Shown here piece after piece: positions 52,454 to 60,994 of a DNA stretch of 64,000 bases. Source of the DNA: Pseudomonas frederiksbergensis (GTDB lineage: Bacteria; Pseudomonadota; Gammaproteobacteria; Pseudomonadales; Pseudomonadaceae). The stretch spans positions 5,600,001 through 5,664,000 of the forward strand of contig NZ_CP018319.1 of NCBI RefSeq assembly GCF_001952935.1, written 5' to 3'. The position numbers and the translations under genes were made by a program. The first letter of the stretch is position 1. Every line of letters begins with the position of its first letter. Under the pieces are notes generated by a model, which had not been told where the DNA came from, made no database searches, and saw only the letters and a program-made list of their open reading frames with translations.

Positions 52454-52900
52454 TCAATCCTGAAGCTTTTTGCGTCCAGGCGGCACATGGATGCCTTCTA
52501 TCTCATACACAACCCTGACATCAACATGCCTGCCGTTCTTGGCTCTCGCGCGGAAGTCCATGAGCCCGTTAATGCGAAGAGGTTCGCCAGGGTGCCTCTG
52601 AATCGTGACGTACCCCTCCTCTGCATGAAAAACAGGACCAAAAGGTTGAATGGTGTAGTAGGCGCTTACCTCATGACTGCTCACATCATATCTGCCGCTT
52701 GGTAAATCGTTGTTATCAATACTAAAACTAATTGATTTGCCGGCCCCCGGCACCTCTCCTTGCTCCTGGTCAGGCATCAACCCCCAAACATTGAATCGGC
52801 CTTGCGATTCATCCCTACCCACATGCGCAGCCAGATAATTGATCTCTTCGGCACCTACTTCGGTGACCGTCCCCTTCATGACGCCCGTTTGCGTAGACAT
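52454..52900 (-). CDS. beta-rich small protein of unknown function
   Basis: 148 residues from the ATG at 52900 (GGGGG-containing upstream); an in-frame start at 52990 lacks support. No signal peptide, membrane helix or Cys motif. The sequence has many short strands (GVMKGTVTEVGAEEI, AYYTIQPFGPVFHAEEGYV, HVDVRVVYEIEGIHV), suggesting a beta-sandwich or barrel. It lies upstream of aprA, with 425 bases of A/T-rich DNA in between, so it is not clearly in the operon. Lower GC and the orphan location hint at transfer. I recognise no family. Confidence 0.7.
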   Translation of the reverse strand: MSTQTGVMKGTVTEVGAEEINYLAAHVGRDESQGRFNVWGLMPDQEQGEVPGAGKSISFSIDNNDLPSGRYDVSSHEVSAYYTIQPFGPVFHAEEGYVTIQRHPGEPLRINGLMDFRARAKNGRHVDVRVVYEIEGIHVPPGRKKLQD

Positions 52901-53080
52901 AACAAACCCCCGATTAAAAATCAGTCCTCCCTGACGGCCATCAGCCGTCAAAGCATTGAACCAATCGCACGAGAGCTTTGCGACTGTCATAAATGACAGT
53001 TAGTTATACTTTTTCGCAATATCAGGCAGCTCGGCTTCCATGAACGGAAGCTAACGCTTCCGTTGAATATTTCTAATGCT

Positions 53081-54166
53081 TCAGCTCCCCGTTCGAATCT
53101 TGTTCCACACCCGTGTCCGCACCCGGTCGATGTTCAGCGGCATCGCCTCCAGCGCAAACAATTTCCCCATCATGTCCGGGCTCGGATAGACCTTGGTGTC
53201 GTTCTTGATCGCCGGGTCGATCAGGCTGTCGGCTTGCTCATTACCGTTGGCGTAGTGCACGTAGTTGCTGATGCTGGCCATGACGTCCGGGCGCAGCAGG
53301 TAGTTCATGAAGGCGTAGCCGGCCTTTTCGTCCGGGGCGTCCACCGGCATGGCGACCATATCGAACCAGATGGCGGCGCCTTCCTTGGGAATCTCGTAGC
53401 CGATGTCGATGCCATTCTTCGCTTCTTTCGCACGGTTTTCGGCTTGCAGAATGTCACCGGAGAAGCCGACGGCCACGCAGATGTCGCCGTTGGCCAGGTC
53501 GCTGGTGTACTTGGACGAGTGGAAATAGCTGACATACGGACGGACTTTCATCAGCAGCGCTTCAGCCTTTTTGTAGTCTTCCGGGTTCTTGCTGTGATGC
53601 GGCAGGCCCAGGTAGTTCAGGGCCGCCGGCAACAGCTCGGGGCCGTTGTCGAGGATGGCCACGCCGCACTTTTGCAGCTTTTGCATGTTTTCGGGTTTGA
53701 AAATCAGGTCCCACGAATCCACTGGTGCGTTATCACCCAACACGGCCTTGACCTTGGCGATGTTGTAGCCGATGCCGGTGCTGCCCCAGAGATACGGGAA
53801 GCCGTGTTCGTTGCCCGGATCGTTGGTTTGCAGGGCCTTGAGCAGCGTCGGGTTGAGGTTTTTCCAGTTCGGCAGTTGGCTCTTGTCGAGTTTCTTCAGC
53901 GCCACGCCTTGAATCTGCCGCGCCATGAAGTGGTTGGACGGGAAGACCACATCGTAGCCGGATTTGCCGGTCATCAATTTGCCGTCGAGGGTTTCATTGC
54001 TGTCGAAGACGTCGTAGCTGAATGCGATGCCGGTTTCTTTCTGGAAGTTTTTCGTGGTGTCCGGGGCGATGTACTCCGACCAGTTGTAAATCTTGACGAT
54101 CTCGGCCGCGTGGCCGAGGGTCGCGAAGAGCGCAAGGGGAGCCAGAGTCAGTGTCTTTCGGATCAT
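53081..54166 (-). CDS. polyamine-type ABC transporter solute-binding protein (PotF/SpuD-like)
   Basis: 361-residue periplasmic binding protein. Signal peptide MIRKTLTLAPLALFATLGHA (1-20) followed by EIVKIYNWSEYIAPDT, the PotD/PotF hallmark; YDVVFPSNHFMARQ and WGSTGIGYN are further family motifs. It binds a di- or polyamine or a related ligand. No permease or ATPase gene is next to it. It closes a minus-strand group: AraC regulator, FAD oxidase, cupin and this protein, with gaps of about 40-60 bases, so it likely supplies the substrate of the oxidase. Confidence 0.9.
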   Translation of the reverse strand: MIRKTLTLAPLALFATLGHAAEIVKIYNWSEYIAPDTTKNFQKETGIAFSYDVFDSNETLDGKLMTGKSGYDVVFPSNHFMARQIQGVALKKLDKSQLPNWKNLNPTLLKALQTNDPGNEHGFPYLWGSTGIGYNIAKVKAVLGDNAPVDSWDLIFKPENMQKLQKCGVAILDNGPELLPAALNYLGLPHHSKNPEDYKKAEALLMKVRPYVSYFHSSKYTSDLANGDICVAVGFSGDILQAENRAKEAKNGIDIGYEIPKEGAAIWFDMVAMPVDAPDEKAGYAFMNYLLRPDVMASISNYVHYANGNEQADSLIDPAIKNDTKVYPSPDMMGKLFALEAMPLNIDRVRTRVWNKIRTGS

Positions 54167-54226
54167 GAGTCGATTCCTGTTTGGTTTGTCTTGTTTTTAT
54201 TGGGGAGCTGGCAGGCAATCAGTGGA

Positions 54227-54568
54227 TCAAAAAATCAAAACGTAGGTCTTGCGCACGGTTTCCTGGATATCCCAGATACCGAGGCTGTTGGCTGGCAACA
54301 TCAGTGCATCGCCGGCTTCTATGTGCAGGGTTTCACCGTCATCCGGGGTAAACGTGCAGCGCCCTTGGACGAAATGACAGAATTCCTGGGCGACGATCTG
54401 CCGCCGCCAGCGACCGGGCGTGCATTCCCAGACGCCGGTTTCGACGCCGTCGTCGCGTTCAACGCTGGTGGTCGAGGCCACTGCCACGGGCGAGCCCAGC
54501 GGTACGGCGACCGGATTCGACTGTTCCAGCTTCAGGGTTGCGGTGTTCTTGAATTGGGTGATGCTCAT
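54227..54568 (-). CDS. cupin domain protein (DUF861-like)
   Basis: 113-residue single-domain cupin from the ATG at 54568 (a longer frame to 54739 overlaps the oxidase gene and is rejected). Seen: GVWECTPGRWRRQIVAQEFCHFVQG and DDGETLHIEAGDALMLP, the two cupin motifs. Such proteins often stand next to amine or hydantoin oxidases. It lies 43 bases downstream of the oxidase. Function unknown; a metal-binding His is seen (CHFVQG). Confidence 0.85.
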   Translation of the reverse strand: MSITQFKNTATLKLEQSNPVAVPLGSPVAVASTTSVERDDGVETGVWECTPGRWRRQIVAQEFCHFVQGRCTFTPDDGETLHIEAGDALMLPANSLGIWDIQETVRKTYVLIF

Positions 54569-54611
54569 GGGAGTACCTGTCGATTGAGCCGATAGATGAA
54601 TAACGCGCCGT

Positions 54612-56015
54612 TTACCGCATGAAACCTTCCATGAAGCCGGCAATACCGCTGGCCAGTTTTCGGCGCCAGGGTGCGGTGGTCGGGTTGGCCAGGGTCTGGT
54701 CTTCGTGGACAAAGCTGCGGATGATCGCGTTGTAGCCAAGCCAGCGGCAGGGCTCCGGTTCCCAGGCCCGGAGCGTGTCGAGTCCGCCGTGGATGACCCA
54801 CGGCTGGCGAACCAGTTCGGTGTCGCGCTGCAGAATCAGGTCGGCCAGCGTCCGGCCGCCCAGGTTGCTGGCACCGACGCCCTCCCCGCCATAGCCACCC
54901 GACAAAGCGATGCCGCTGGCGGGATCGCACAACATGTGCGGCTTGAAACGCCGGGACATCCCCAGATTGCCGCCCCAGGCATGGGTAATCCGCACGTTCT
55001 TGAGCTGCGGGAAAAGTTCGCCAAACAGATAACGCCGCAGCTCCACTTCGCTGGTGGTCAAGTCGAAATTGTGGCGTAACCTGGCAGCGAACTGATAACC
55101 GCCCCGCGCGCCGAACACTAACCGGTTGTCAGCCGTGCGCTGACCGTAAGTGACCTGGCGACTGCTTTCGCTGAAAGCTTGGCCGCGACTCAGGCCGATT
55201 TCATCCCACGTGGCGGCGGATAACGGCTCGGTGGCCACTATCAAGCTTTGCACCGGCAACTGATAACGCCCCAACGGTGGCAAGGTGACCGAGTAACCTT
55301 CGACCGCCGGCACGATCCAGCGGCTGCGAACCGAGGCTTTCGCCGTGCGCAGCCCCCCCGACTGCCATTGGGTGACCGGGCTGTTTTCGTAAATTCTGAC
55401 GCCCATTTTCTCCACCGTCCGGGCCAGGCCTCGCACCAACTTTGCCGGGTGAATGGTCGCGACGTGCGGTGCATAGATACCGCCATAAGGTTTGGCGACT
55501 CTGATCTGTTGCGCCAACTGCTCGGGGCTGAGCCAGCGGTAATCGCTTTCGGTCAACCCCTGGCTGTAGAGCGTGTCGAGATAGCGTCGAAGGCTGGCTT
55601 CCTGTTCCGGGTAGCGGGCAGCGCAATACAGCGCCCCGCCTTTGCGGTAATCGCAGTCGATGCCTTCACGTTCGAGGACAACCCCGACTTCATCCGGAAT
55701 GCCGTGCAGCAAATCGAAAGAAGCCCGACGTTGTTCGGACGGCAAGTCGGCGAGCAAGCGGTCTTCGCCCAGCACATTGCCCATCAGCCAGCCGCCGTTA
55801 CGCCCCGAGGCACCAAAACCGGCGGTTTGCGCCTCAACAATCGCAATGTTGAGATTGGGCGCCTGGCGTTTGAGGTAGTACGCGGTCCAGAGGCCGGTGT
55901 ACCCCGCGCCAATGATGGCGACGTCAACGTCCAGATCCTGATCCAGCGCTGCACGCGCCAATAATGGCTCGTCGAGTTGATCCATCCACAAACTGATAGT
56001 GCGCCACGCCGACAT
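54612..56015 (-). CDS. FAD-dependent amine oxidoreductase (gamma-glutamylputrescine oxidase-like)
   Basis: 467-residue DAO-superfamily flavoprotein. The dinucleotide fold is AIIGAGYTGLWTAYYL (about 34-49), followed by GFGASGRNGGW (about 67-77). A C-terminal FAD segment, GYGGEGVGASNLGGRTLADL, matches PuuB-like amine oxidases. ATG at 56015 has GGAG; an upstream GTG (56030) is in frame. It lies 50 bases downstream of an AraC gene. Likely oxidises a putrescine conjugate or other amine; substrate inferred from neighbours only. Confidence 0.88.
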   Translation of the reverse strand: MSAWRTISLWMDQLDEPLLARAALDQDLDVDVAIIGAGYTGLWTAYYLKRQAPNLNIAIVEAQTAGFGASGRNGGWLMGNVLGEDRLLADLPSEQRRASFDLLHGIPDEVGVVLEREGIDCDYRKGGALYCAARYPEQEASLRRYLDTLYSQGLTESDYRWLSPEQLAQQIRVAKPYGGIYAPHVATIHPAKLVRGLARTVEKMGVRIYENSPVTQWQSGGLRTAKASVRSRWIVPAVEGYSVTLPPLGRYQLPVQSLIVATEPLSAATWDEIGLSRGQAFSESSRQVTYGQRTADNRLVFGARGGYQFAARLRHNFDLTTSEVELRRYLFGELFPQLKNVRITHAWGGNLGMSRRFKPHMLCDPASGIALSGGYGGEGVGASNLGGRTLADLILQRDTELVRQPWVIHGGLDTLRAWEPEPCRWLGYNAIIRSFVHEDQTLANPTTAPWRRKLASGIAGFMEGFMR

Positions 56016-56065
56016 GCAAGACTCCGCCACTCAAACTTCGATGGCGTCGATCCTAGTGCGTGGAC

Positions 56066-56881
56066 TCAGAGGCTGTCTTGCGCGCGTGCACGCAAAGAAA
56101 TTTGTTTGACGTAGGCCTTGGGCGACTGGCCGGTGTGCTGGCGGAAGCAACTGTAAAACGCCGACAGCGAATTGAACCCGGCGGCAAACGCCAGTTCGTC
56201 AATACGCAGTGGTGGCGTGGCGTTATCCAGTGCGGCGAGCAAATGCTGCAGGCGCGCCTGGTTGACGTATCGGTAGAAGCTCTGGCCAAGCACCTGATTC
56301 AGCAAGTAGGAAATTTGATTGCGGCTGTACCCGCACTCCTTCGCCACCCGTTGCAGGTCGAGTTCGGGATCGAGATAAGGTTGCTGGCGCTGAAAATACT
56401 GCTGCAAGTCTTCAGCCATGAAACTCAGCTGGCGTGCAGACAGCCCGAGTCGACTGACCGCCGGACGTTGGCTGCTGGTGGCCTTGCTGACGGGCTGTTC
56501 ATGCACCAGCGAGGCATATTCGTTGACCCGCCAGATCAGTCCGTCACGGACGGTAATCGCCTCGCTGGCCCGGAACGACACCAGGCCTCCACCACCGCGC
56601 AGGGTAATACGGTACTGAATGAACGCCGTGTTGCCGTCCAGACGAATACGGTCCGAGTGCTCCAGGGCTTCATCGGCATCGCGGGGCATGCTACTGCGCA
56701 CGTATTCATGTAACTCGGACAGCCCCATCACACGGTTCTGGAAGAAATCGCTGTACTGAATCTCCGGATGATAGAGCGCCATCACCCCGTCCAGATCCCG
56801 GTGTTTCCAACGCAAGTGATAGCGCATCACCGTGTCGCCCGTGGCCTGGGCTTGCAGCGGACCATCATCATCGGCGTGCAT
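56066..56881 (-). CDS. AraC-family regulator with N-terminal SnoaL/NTF2-like domain
   Basis: 271 residues from the ATG at 56881 (a TTG-type frame to 56941 lacks support). The N-terminal half is a SnoaL/NTF2-like fold (YHLRWKHRDLDGVMALYHPE, then FRASEAITVRDGLIWRVNEY). The C-terminal AraC domain (about 165-265) has LQRVAKECGYSRNQISYLLNQ and IDELAFAAGFNSLSAFYSCF. An NTF2-like ligand pocket joined to an AraC domain is less usual than cupin sensors. It heads the oxidase-cupin-solute binding protein set and presumably controls it. Effector unknown. Confidence 0.88.
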   Translation of the reverse strand: MHADDDGPLQAQATGDTVMRYHLRWKHRDLDGVMALYHPEIQYSDFFQNRVMGLSELHEYVRSSMPRDADEALEHSDRIRLDGNTAFIQYRITLRGGGGLVSFRASEAITVRDGLIWRVNEYASLVHEQPVSKATSSQRPAVSRLGLSARQLSFMAEDLQQYFQRQQPYLDPELDLQRVAKECGYSRNQISYLLNQVLGQSFYRYVNQARLQHLLAALDNATPPLRIDELAFAAGFNSLSAFYSCFRQHTGQSPKAYVKQISLRARAQDSL

Positions 56882-57143
56882 AGAGGACTCGGCGAAAAAA
56901 AACCGAGCTTGCCGAAATTCCGTCTCGGCTTCAATGACCAACCGTGATGGCCCATTGCCGGACCCGGGCTATTTCTATGACCTGCATCAAAAAAACTGAA
57001 CCAATCGCTAAACGGCCTGAAAAATCCACATTCTTTTCACATTCGGATGCTACTTTTAAAGGCAGTCACCGGTTGAGCCATTGAAGGCTCTTCCCTCCTA
57101 ACATGAGCTAAAGGAAGCGCTCGATGAATAAGGCGGGCTACAT

Positions 57144-57416
57144 ATGAATAAAGGCTTCAGTAAAGTCACCTTTCCCAATGCCTGCCAGCTGATGCGCTGG
57201 CATTTTCATCCCATGGGTTTCGAGGCGAGCATGGATGCGCCGGGCAGCATGATTGCCCGTCTTTTTGACCGTGCCAGTGGCGAGACCATGATCGCCATCG
57301 CCGGCATTCCTTGCGCGACGGTAATGAATGCCGCGGATGTAGAACGAATAATCGAAGCGGTGGAAGACGAGCTTGAGGCCTTCATTCCGCCAGCCGCCCT
57401 CAGGAGCTATGCCTGA
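57144..57416 (+). CDS. DUF1652 protein
   Basis: 90-residue Pseudomonas-specific DUF1652 family protein: FPNACQLMRWHFHPMGFEASMD and RLFDRASGETMIAIAGIPC are typical. The ATG at 57144 lies just after an ATG-rich leader with weak ribosome site. An intrinsic terminator follows. No known role; divergent from the AraC gene across 262 bases of A/T-rich DNA. Confidence 0.88.
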   Translation: MNKGFSKVTFPNACQLMRWHFHPMGFEASMDAPGSMIARLFDRASGETMIAIAGIPCATVMNAADVERIIEAVEDELEAFIPPAALRSYA

Positions 57417-57435
57417 AGGCTGAACTTCAAACAAC

Positions 57436-57461
57436 AAGCCCACGTTTAGTGGGCTTTTTTG
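57436..57461 (+). terminator. intrinsic terminator after the DUF1652 gene
   Basis: 8-bp stem AAGCCCAC (57436-57443) with GTGGGCTT (57449-57456), 5-base loop, then T residues to 57461. Confidence 0.85.
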
Positions 57462-57482
57462 TGCGCGACGATTTTTTACGGT

Positions 57483-59954
57483 TTACGCCGATGTCTTGCC
57501 CTGTCGGTGATCGGCAAAGAACGCCTTGCCCTTGCCGATCCTGTCGGAAGCTTTAGGCACGTTGGCCGCCTGGGTGTCTTGCCCATCGACATACCAATAG
57601 CAATGACTCACCGCCCGAGTGATGCCGACGTAAGCCAGTCGCAGGATCTCGTCTTTCTGTGCGCTGTCATACGCTTCGCTGTCGCCTGGTTTGCCGAGAC
57701 CCGCCATGCGGTAGACCTGATTCTTGTACGGCGAACTGGTGAGGTGTTGGCAGTCACCCAGCAGGAACACGGCGTCAGCCTGAAGTCCCTTGGCGCTGTG
57801 ATAAGTCAGCTGCTTGAGCCTCCGCGCTTCGTACGGCAAGCTAGAATCCACATTAACTACAGACTGAATATGTTCTTCTATCAATGACTTATCGCTGCTT
57901 TTTCGATAAAGCATCAAGATTGAATCGCCCTTTTGGTAGTGCTCCATCAGGCGTTTGGCCATGCCTTGATCGTCACGATCGAGAACGTTAACCGGCAGCA
58001 ATGCCTTCGGCTCGCCACTGGCCTTGGCCTTCTTGCCTGCGATCGCCGGCGCCGCACGAACGATGTGTTCGGCGGCATCGATGATGTGCTGGTGACTGCG
58101 GTAGTTGTCGCTCAGCATGACTTTGGTCGTGCCAGGTGAAGGGAATTCCTTGTTGAATTCCATAAAGTAAGTCGGCGAACTGCCCCGCCAGCCGTAGATG
58201 GACTGCCAGTCATCGCCGACACACAGCAACGACGAACGTTGTGCGCCGCGCCCCACGTGCATGGCCGGGCCGCGACTGCGGATTTCCGTGAGGCTCGCGC
58301 GAATCCAGGAAACGATCTGCGGCGATACGTCCTGAAATTCGTCGATCATCAGGTGCGACATCGGCCTGAGCAGCTCATCGCTCAGCAGCTTCAGATTTTC
58401 CGGTGAGTGTTCGCTGAACAAGGCAAACATCCGGTTGTAGGTCATCACCGGTGGTTTCTGATCAAGCAGATGATCTTCCAGCGCTCGCCAGTACAGGCTC
58501 AAGGCCTCGAAGAAAAACCGGTCGGGGTCGTCCTTGGCAAAACTCATCTGGCCCACGGCATTGGGAACATCCAGGCCAAGATTCTCGATAAATCCGGCGG
58601 CAGCGACAAAACAGTCCAGTAACGGCGCAGAGCTGAGCTCGCCCTTGACCTTGTAATCGAAGCCCGGCCCGGCACTGGCATCTCCAAGGGACGCCAATAC
58701 ACGTTTTGACGATTCGTAACTATCAATCCAAATCAATGGCTTACGACAGAAAGCTTGAAACAGGGTGCGCTTGACCGCCCATTCCGCACGCACGCTCAAT
58801 TTGGCATTGGGGCGGCTGACCTGCGGGTTTTCCCGCGGATCGAATCCCAGCACCACCCAAGCGTCCAGGCTCGGAATATAGCCATGACAATGAAATGTCG
58901 AGCCGTTGATATCGAATGTCTGGCGCTTCGGCTCGATGCCTTTGATGGGCCAGGCACCCGCGCGAAACCACAAATCTTCGATTGCGTCGCAGAGCTCTTC
59001 ATCACGCTTGGCGGCCAGTTCGGTCACGGCCATGCGTTTCTGCACGTCTGGGTGATCGCGCTCCAGCTCCTTGAGTTGCAGTGCATGACGAGACAACGGC
59101 TTGATCAGTTCGCGAAAGCGCTCATCGCGCGTGTGCAGGCGGTGATAGCAGGCGTTGAGTTGCTGGCGCTGGGCGTCGTTGATGCGCAGGTCGAAAGGGT
59201 TGCTGTCGACCTCTTCATCGCCACTTTGCGCACGGTGACTGAGGTTTTCGAAGGCTTGCAGCCGCTCGAAACCGGGCAGGCTGCGAACCATCGGCAGGAT
59301 TCGCGAATGGAAAGTGCGCACCAGATCGCGCGCCGCCTTGAGGCTGAGCGACCGGCCCCAGAGCGCAAACAGCTCGATCAGTTTGTTGATGAAGTCTTTG
59401 CGCGATTCACGGGTAAAGGTCACCACCGTCATCGAACTCAGCTCGAACCCCAGATAATGGGTGAGCAGCAAAATACGCAACACCAACGTGGTCGACTTGC
59501 CCGCACCGGCACCGGCAATCACCGAGGTCGAGGGCGTGTCGCTGAAGATCATTTTCCATTGCGCGGTGCTGGGCTGGGCGTGCGCTGGCAACAGTCGAGC
59601 GACATCCGTCTTCATGCGCTTCTTCAACTCAGCGCTTAACGGCAGACGCCAATCGTCGAACAGATTCTCGTCAACATTGGGCGGACGGTGTTCGGTCGAG
59701 CGCGAGTCGCGGATCAACAATACCTGCCGGCCTTCCTCCAGCCCGTCAAGTTTGCCTTCCTTATAGCCGTAATCCACCCCGGCGCTGTGCCCGCTGCGAA
59801 AGCCGTCGGCCTGGCCGTGCAGCCAGGATGCCCGGTGTTGTGCGCGCAGACGCGTGAGTCCGTGACCAAAGAACCGGGCGGCCAGACGCTTGAGCAGCGG
59901 CATCTCGGCCAGGGGACGAAGCTCAGGAGGAAGATCGGGGGTGTGTTGCGGCAC
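57483..59954 (-). CDS. UvrD/Rep-family (SF1) ATP-dependent helicase
   Basis: 823-residue superfamily 1A helicase. Walker A GAGAGKST (148-155), a DEFQD Walker B (LMIDEFQDVSP, about 545), GDDWQSIYGWRGSS (motif III), and LTYHSAKGLQAD with YVGITRA near the C-terminus (motifs V-VI). An N-terminal extension of about 130 residues with LDGLEEGRQVLLIRDSR has no known domain. Start MPQHTPDLPPEL at 59954. A single gene convergent with DUF1652. Biological role (repair, replication restart) is not given by context. Confidence 0.92.
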   Translation of the reverse strand: MPQHTPDLPPELRPLAEMPLLKRLAARFFGHGLTRLRAQHRASWLHGQADGFRSGHSAGVDYGYKEGKLDGLEEGRQVLLIRDSRSTEHRPPNVDENLFDDWRLPLSAELKKRMKTDVARLLPAHAQPSTAQWKMIFSDTPSTSVIAGAGAGKSTTLVLRILLLTHYLGFELSSMTVVTFTRESRKDFINKLIELFALWGRSLSLKAARDLVRTFHSRILPMVRSLPGFERLQAFENLSHRAQSGDEEVDSNPFDLRINDAQRQQLNACYHRLHTRDERFRELIKPLSRHALQLKELERDHPDVQKRMAVTELAAKRDEELCDAIEDLWFRAGAWPIKGIEPKRQTFDINGSTFHCHGYIPSLDAWVVLGFDPRENPQVSRPNAKLSVRAEWAVKRTLFQAFCRKPLIWIDSYESSKRVLASLGDASAGPGFDYKVKGELSSAPLLDCFVAAAGFIENLGLDVPNAVGQMSFAKDDPDRFFFEALSLYWRALEDHLLDQKPPVMTYNRMFALFSEHSPENLKLLSDELLRPMSHLMIDEFQDVSPQIVSWIRASLTEIRSRGPAMHVGRGAQRSSLLCVGDDWQSIYGWRGSSPTYFMEFNKEFPSPGTTKVMLSDNYRSHQHIIDAAEHIVRAAPAIAGKKAKASGEPKALLPVNVLDRDDQGMAKRLMEHYQKGDSILMLYRKSSDKSLIEEHIQSVVNVDSSLPYEARRLKQLTYHSAKGLQADAVFLLGDCQHLTSSPYKNQVYRMAGLGKPGDSEAYDSAQKDEILRLAYVGITRAVSHCYWYVDGQDTQAANVPKASDRIGKGKAFFADHRQGKTSA

Positions 59955-60234
59955 GCGGGCTGACTCCAGGGTGTGAGGCTGTTGCGGGCTATGGTGTCTG
60001 CATTTGCCATTCAGTTCTAGTGAAATGCTTACAGCTCATTGGCTTATGCGATGAAGTGAAGGTTGGGTGAGAATCTTTCGAGGTGATTAGATATCAAGTT
60101 ATTCGATTGTATTGAGGCATTTTTTACGCTTTTTATCGATTAGTTCCTGATAGATGATGCTCGCCATCAACCACCGGTTCGCGTTTCGTGGCTCAGGCGC
60201 TGCGCCCCATGACGAACCTATTCAGGAGACGATC

Positions 60235-60930
60235 ATGCTTGAACTCAGACCTTTCAGCTCCCTGGGCGGCGCCCACCATGGCTGGTTGGATGCCCATCAC
60301 CACTTTTCGTTCGCCGAATACCACGACCCGAAACGCATGAACTGGGGCAACCTGCGGGTGTGGAACGACGATGTGATTGCGTCTGGCACCGGCTTCCCGA
60401 AACACCCGCACCGGGACATGGAAATCATCACTTACGTTCGTGAAGGCGCAATCACTCACGAAGACAATCTGGGCAACAAAGGTCGTACCGAAGCCGGCGA
60501 CGTTCAGGTCATGAGCGCGGGTACCGGGATCGCCCACAGTGAATACAACCTGGAAGCCACCGAGACCAGGATCTTCCAGATCTGGATTATCCCGAACGAA
60601 ACCGGTTTGGCACCGTCCTGGGGCGCCAAGCCGTTTCCAAAAGGCCAACGCGAAGGTTTCGTAACGCTGGCGAGCGGTAAAGCCGGCGACGATCAAAGCC
60701 TGCGCATTCGAGCCGATGCGCGATTGGTGGCCGCGAACCTGAAAGCTGGTGAATCCGCCGAGTATCGCCTGGACAATGGCCGTCGCGCCTATCTGGTACC
60801 GGCCACCGGCGTCATTGAAGTCAATGGCTTGCGCGCACAAGCTCGAGACGGTGTTGCGGTCGCCGATGAGCACGTGTTGCGGGTGACCGCCATCGAAGAC
60901 AGTGAAATCGTCCTGGTGGACCTGGCTTGA
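60235..60930 (+). CDS. pirin family protein (quercetin dioxygenase-like)
   Basis: 231-residue bicupin from the ATG at 60235 (AGGAGA); the frame to 60154 lacks a site. Metal ligands His57, His59 (HPHRDME), His101 and Glu103 (GIAHSEYN) are all present, as in YhhW quercetinases. 280 bases upstream of it are A/T-rich and hold no gene. Single gene ended by a two-way terminator. Substrate in the cell unknown. Confidence 0.92.
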   Translation: MLELRPFSSLGGAHHGWLDAHHHFSFAEYHDPKRMNWGNLRVWNDDVIASGTGFPKHPHRDMEIITYVREGAITHEDNLGNKGRTEAGDVQVMSAGTGIAHSEYNLEATETRIFQIWIIPNETGLAPSWGAKPFPKGQREGFVTLASGKAGDDQSLRIRADARLVAANLKAGESAEYRLDNGRRAYLVPATGVIEVNGLRAQARDGVAVADEHVLRVTAIEDSEIVLVDLA

Positions 60931-60948
60931 TCGGTTAAACGCGGGACA

Positions 60949-60984
60949 AAAAAATGGGGCGGCCATCATGGCCGCCCCTTTTTT
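60949..60984. terminator. bidirectional terminator between pirin and pgm
   Basis: Perfect 10-bp stem GGGGCGGCCA (60956-60965) with TGGCCGCCCC (60969-60978), 3-base loop, A-run on the left (60948-60954) and six T on the right (60979-60984), so it can serve both converging genes. Confidence 0.92.
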
Positions 60985-60994
60985 ACGTTCTGGA

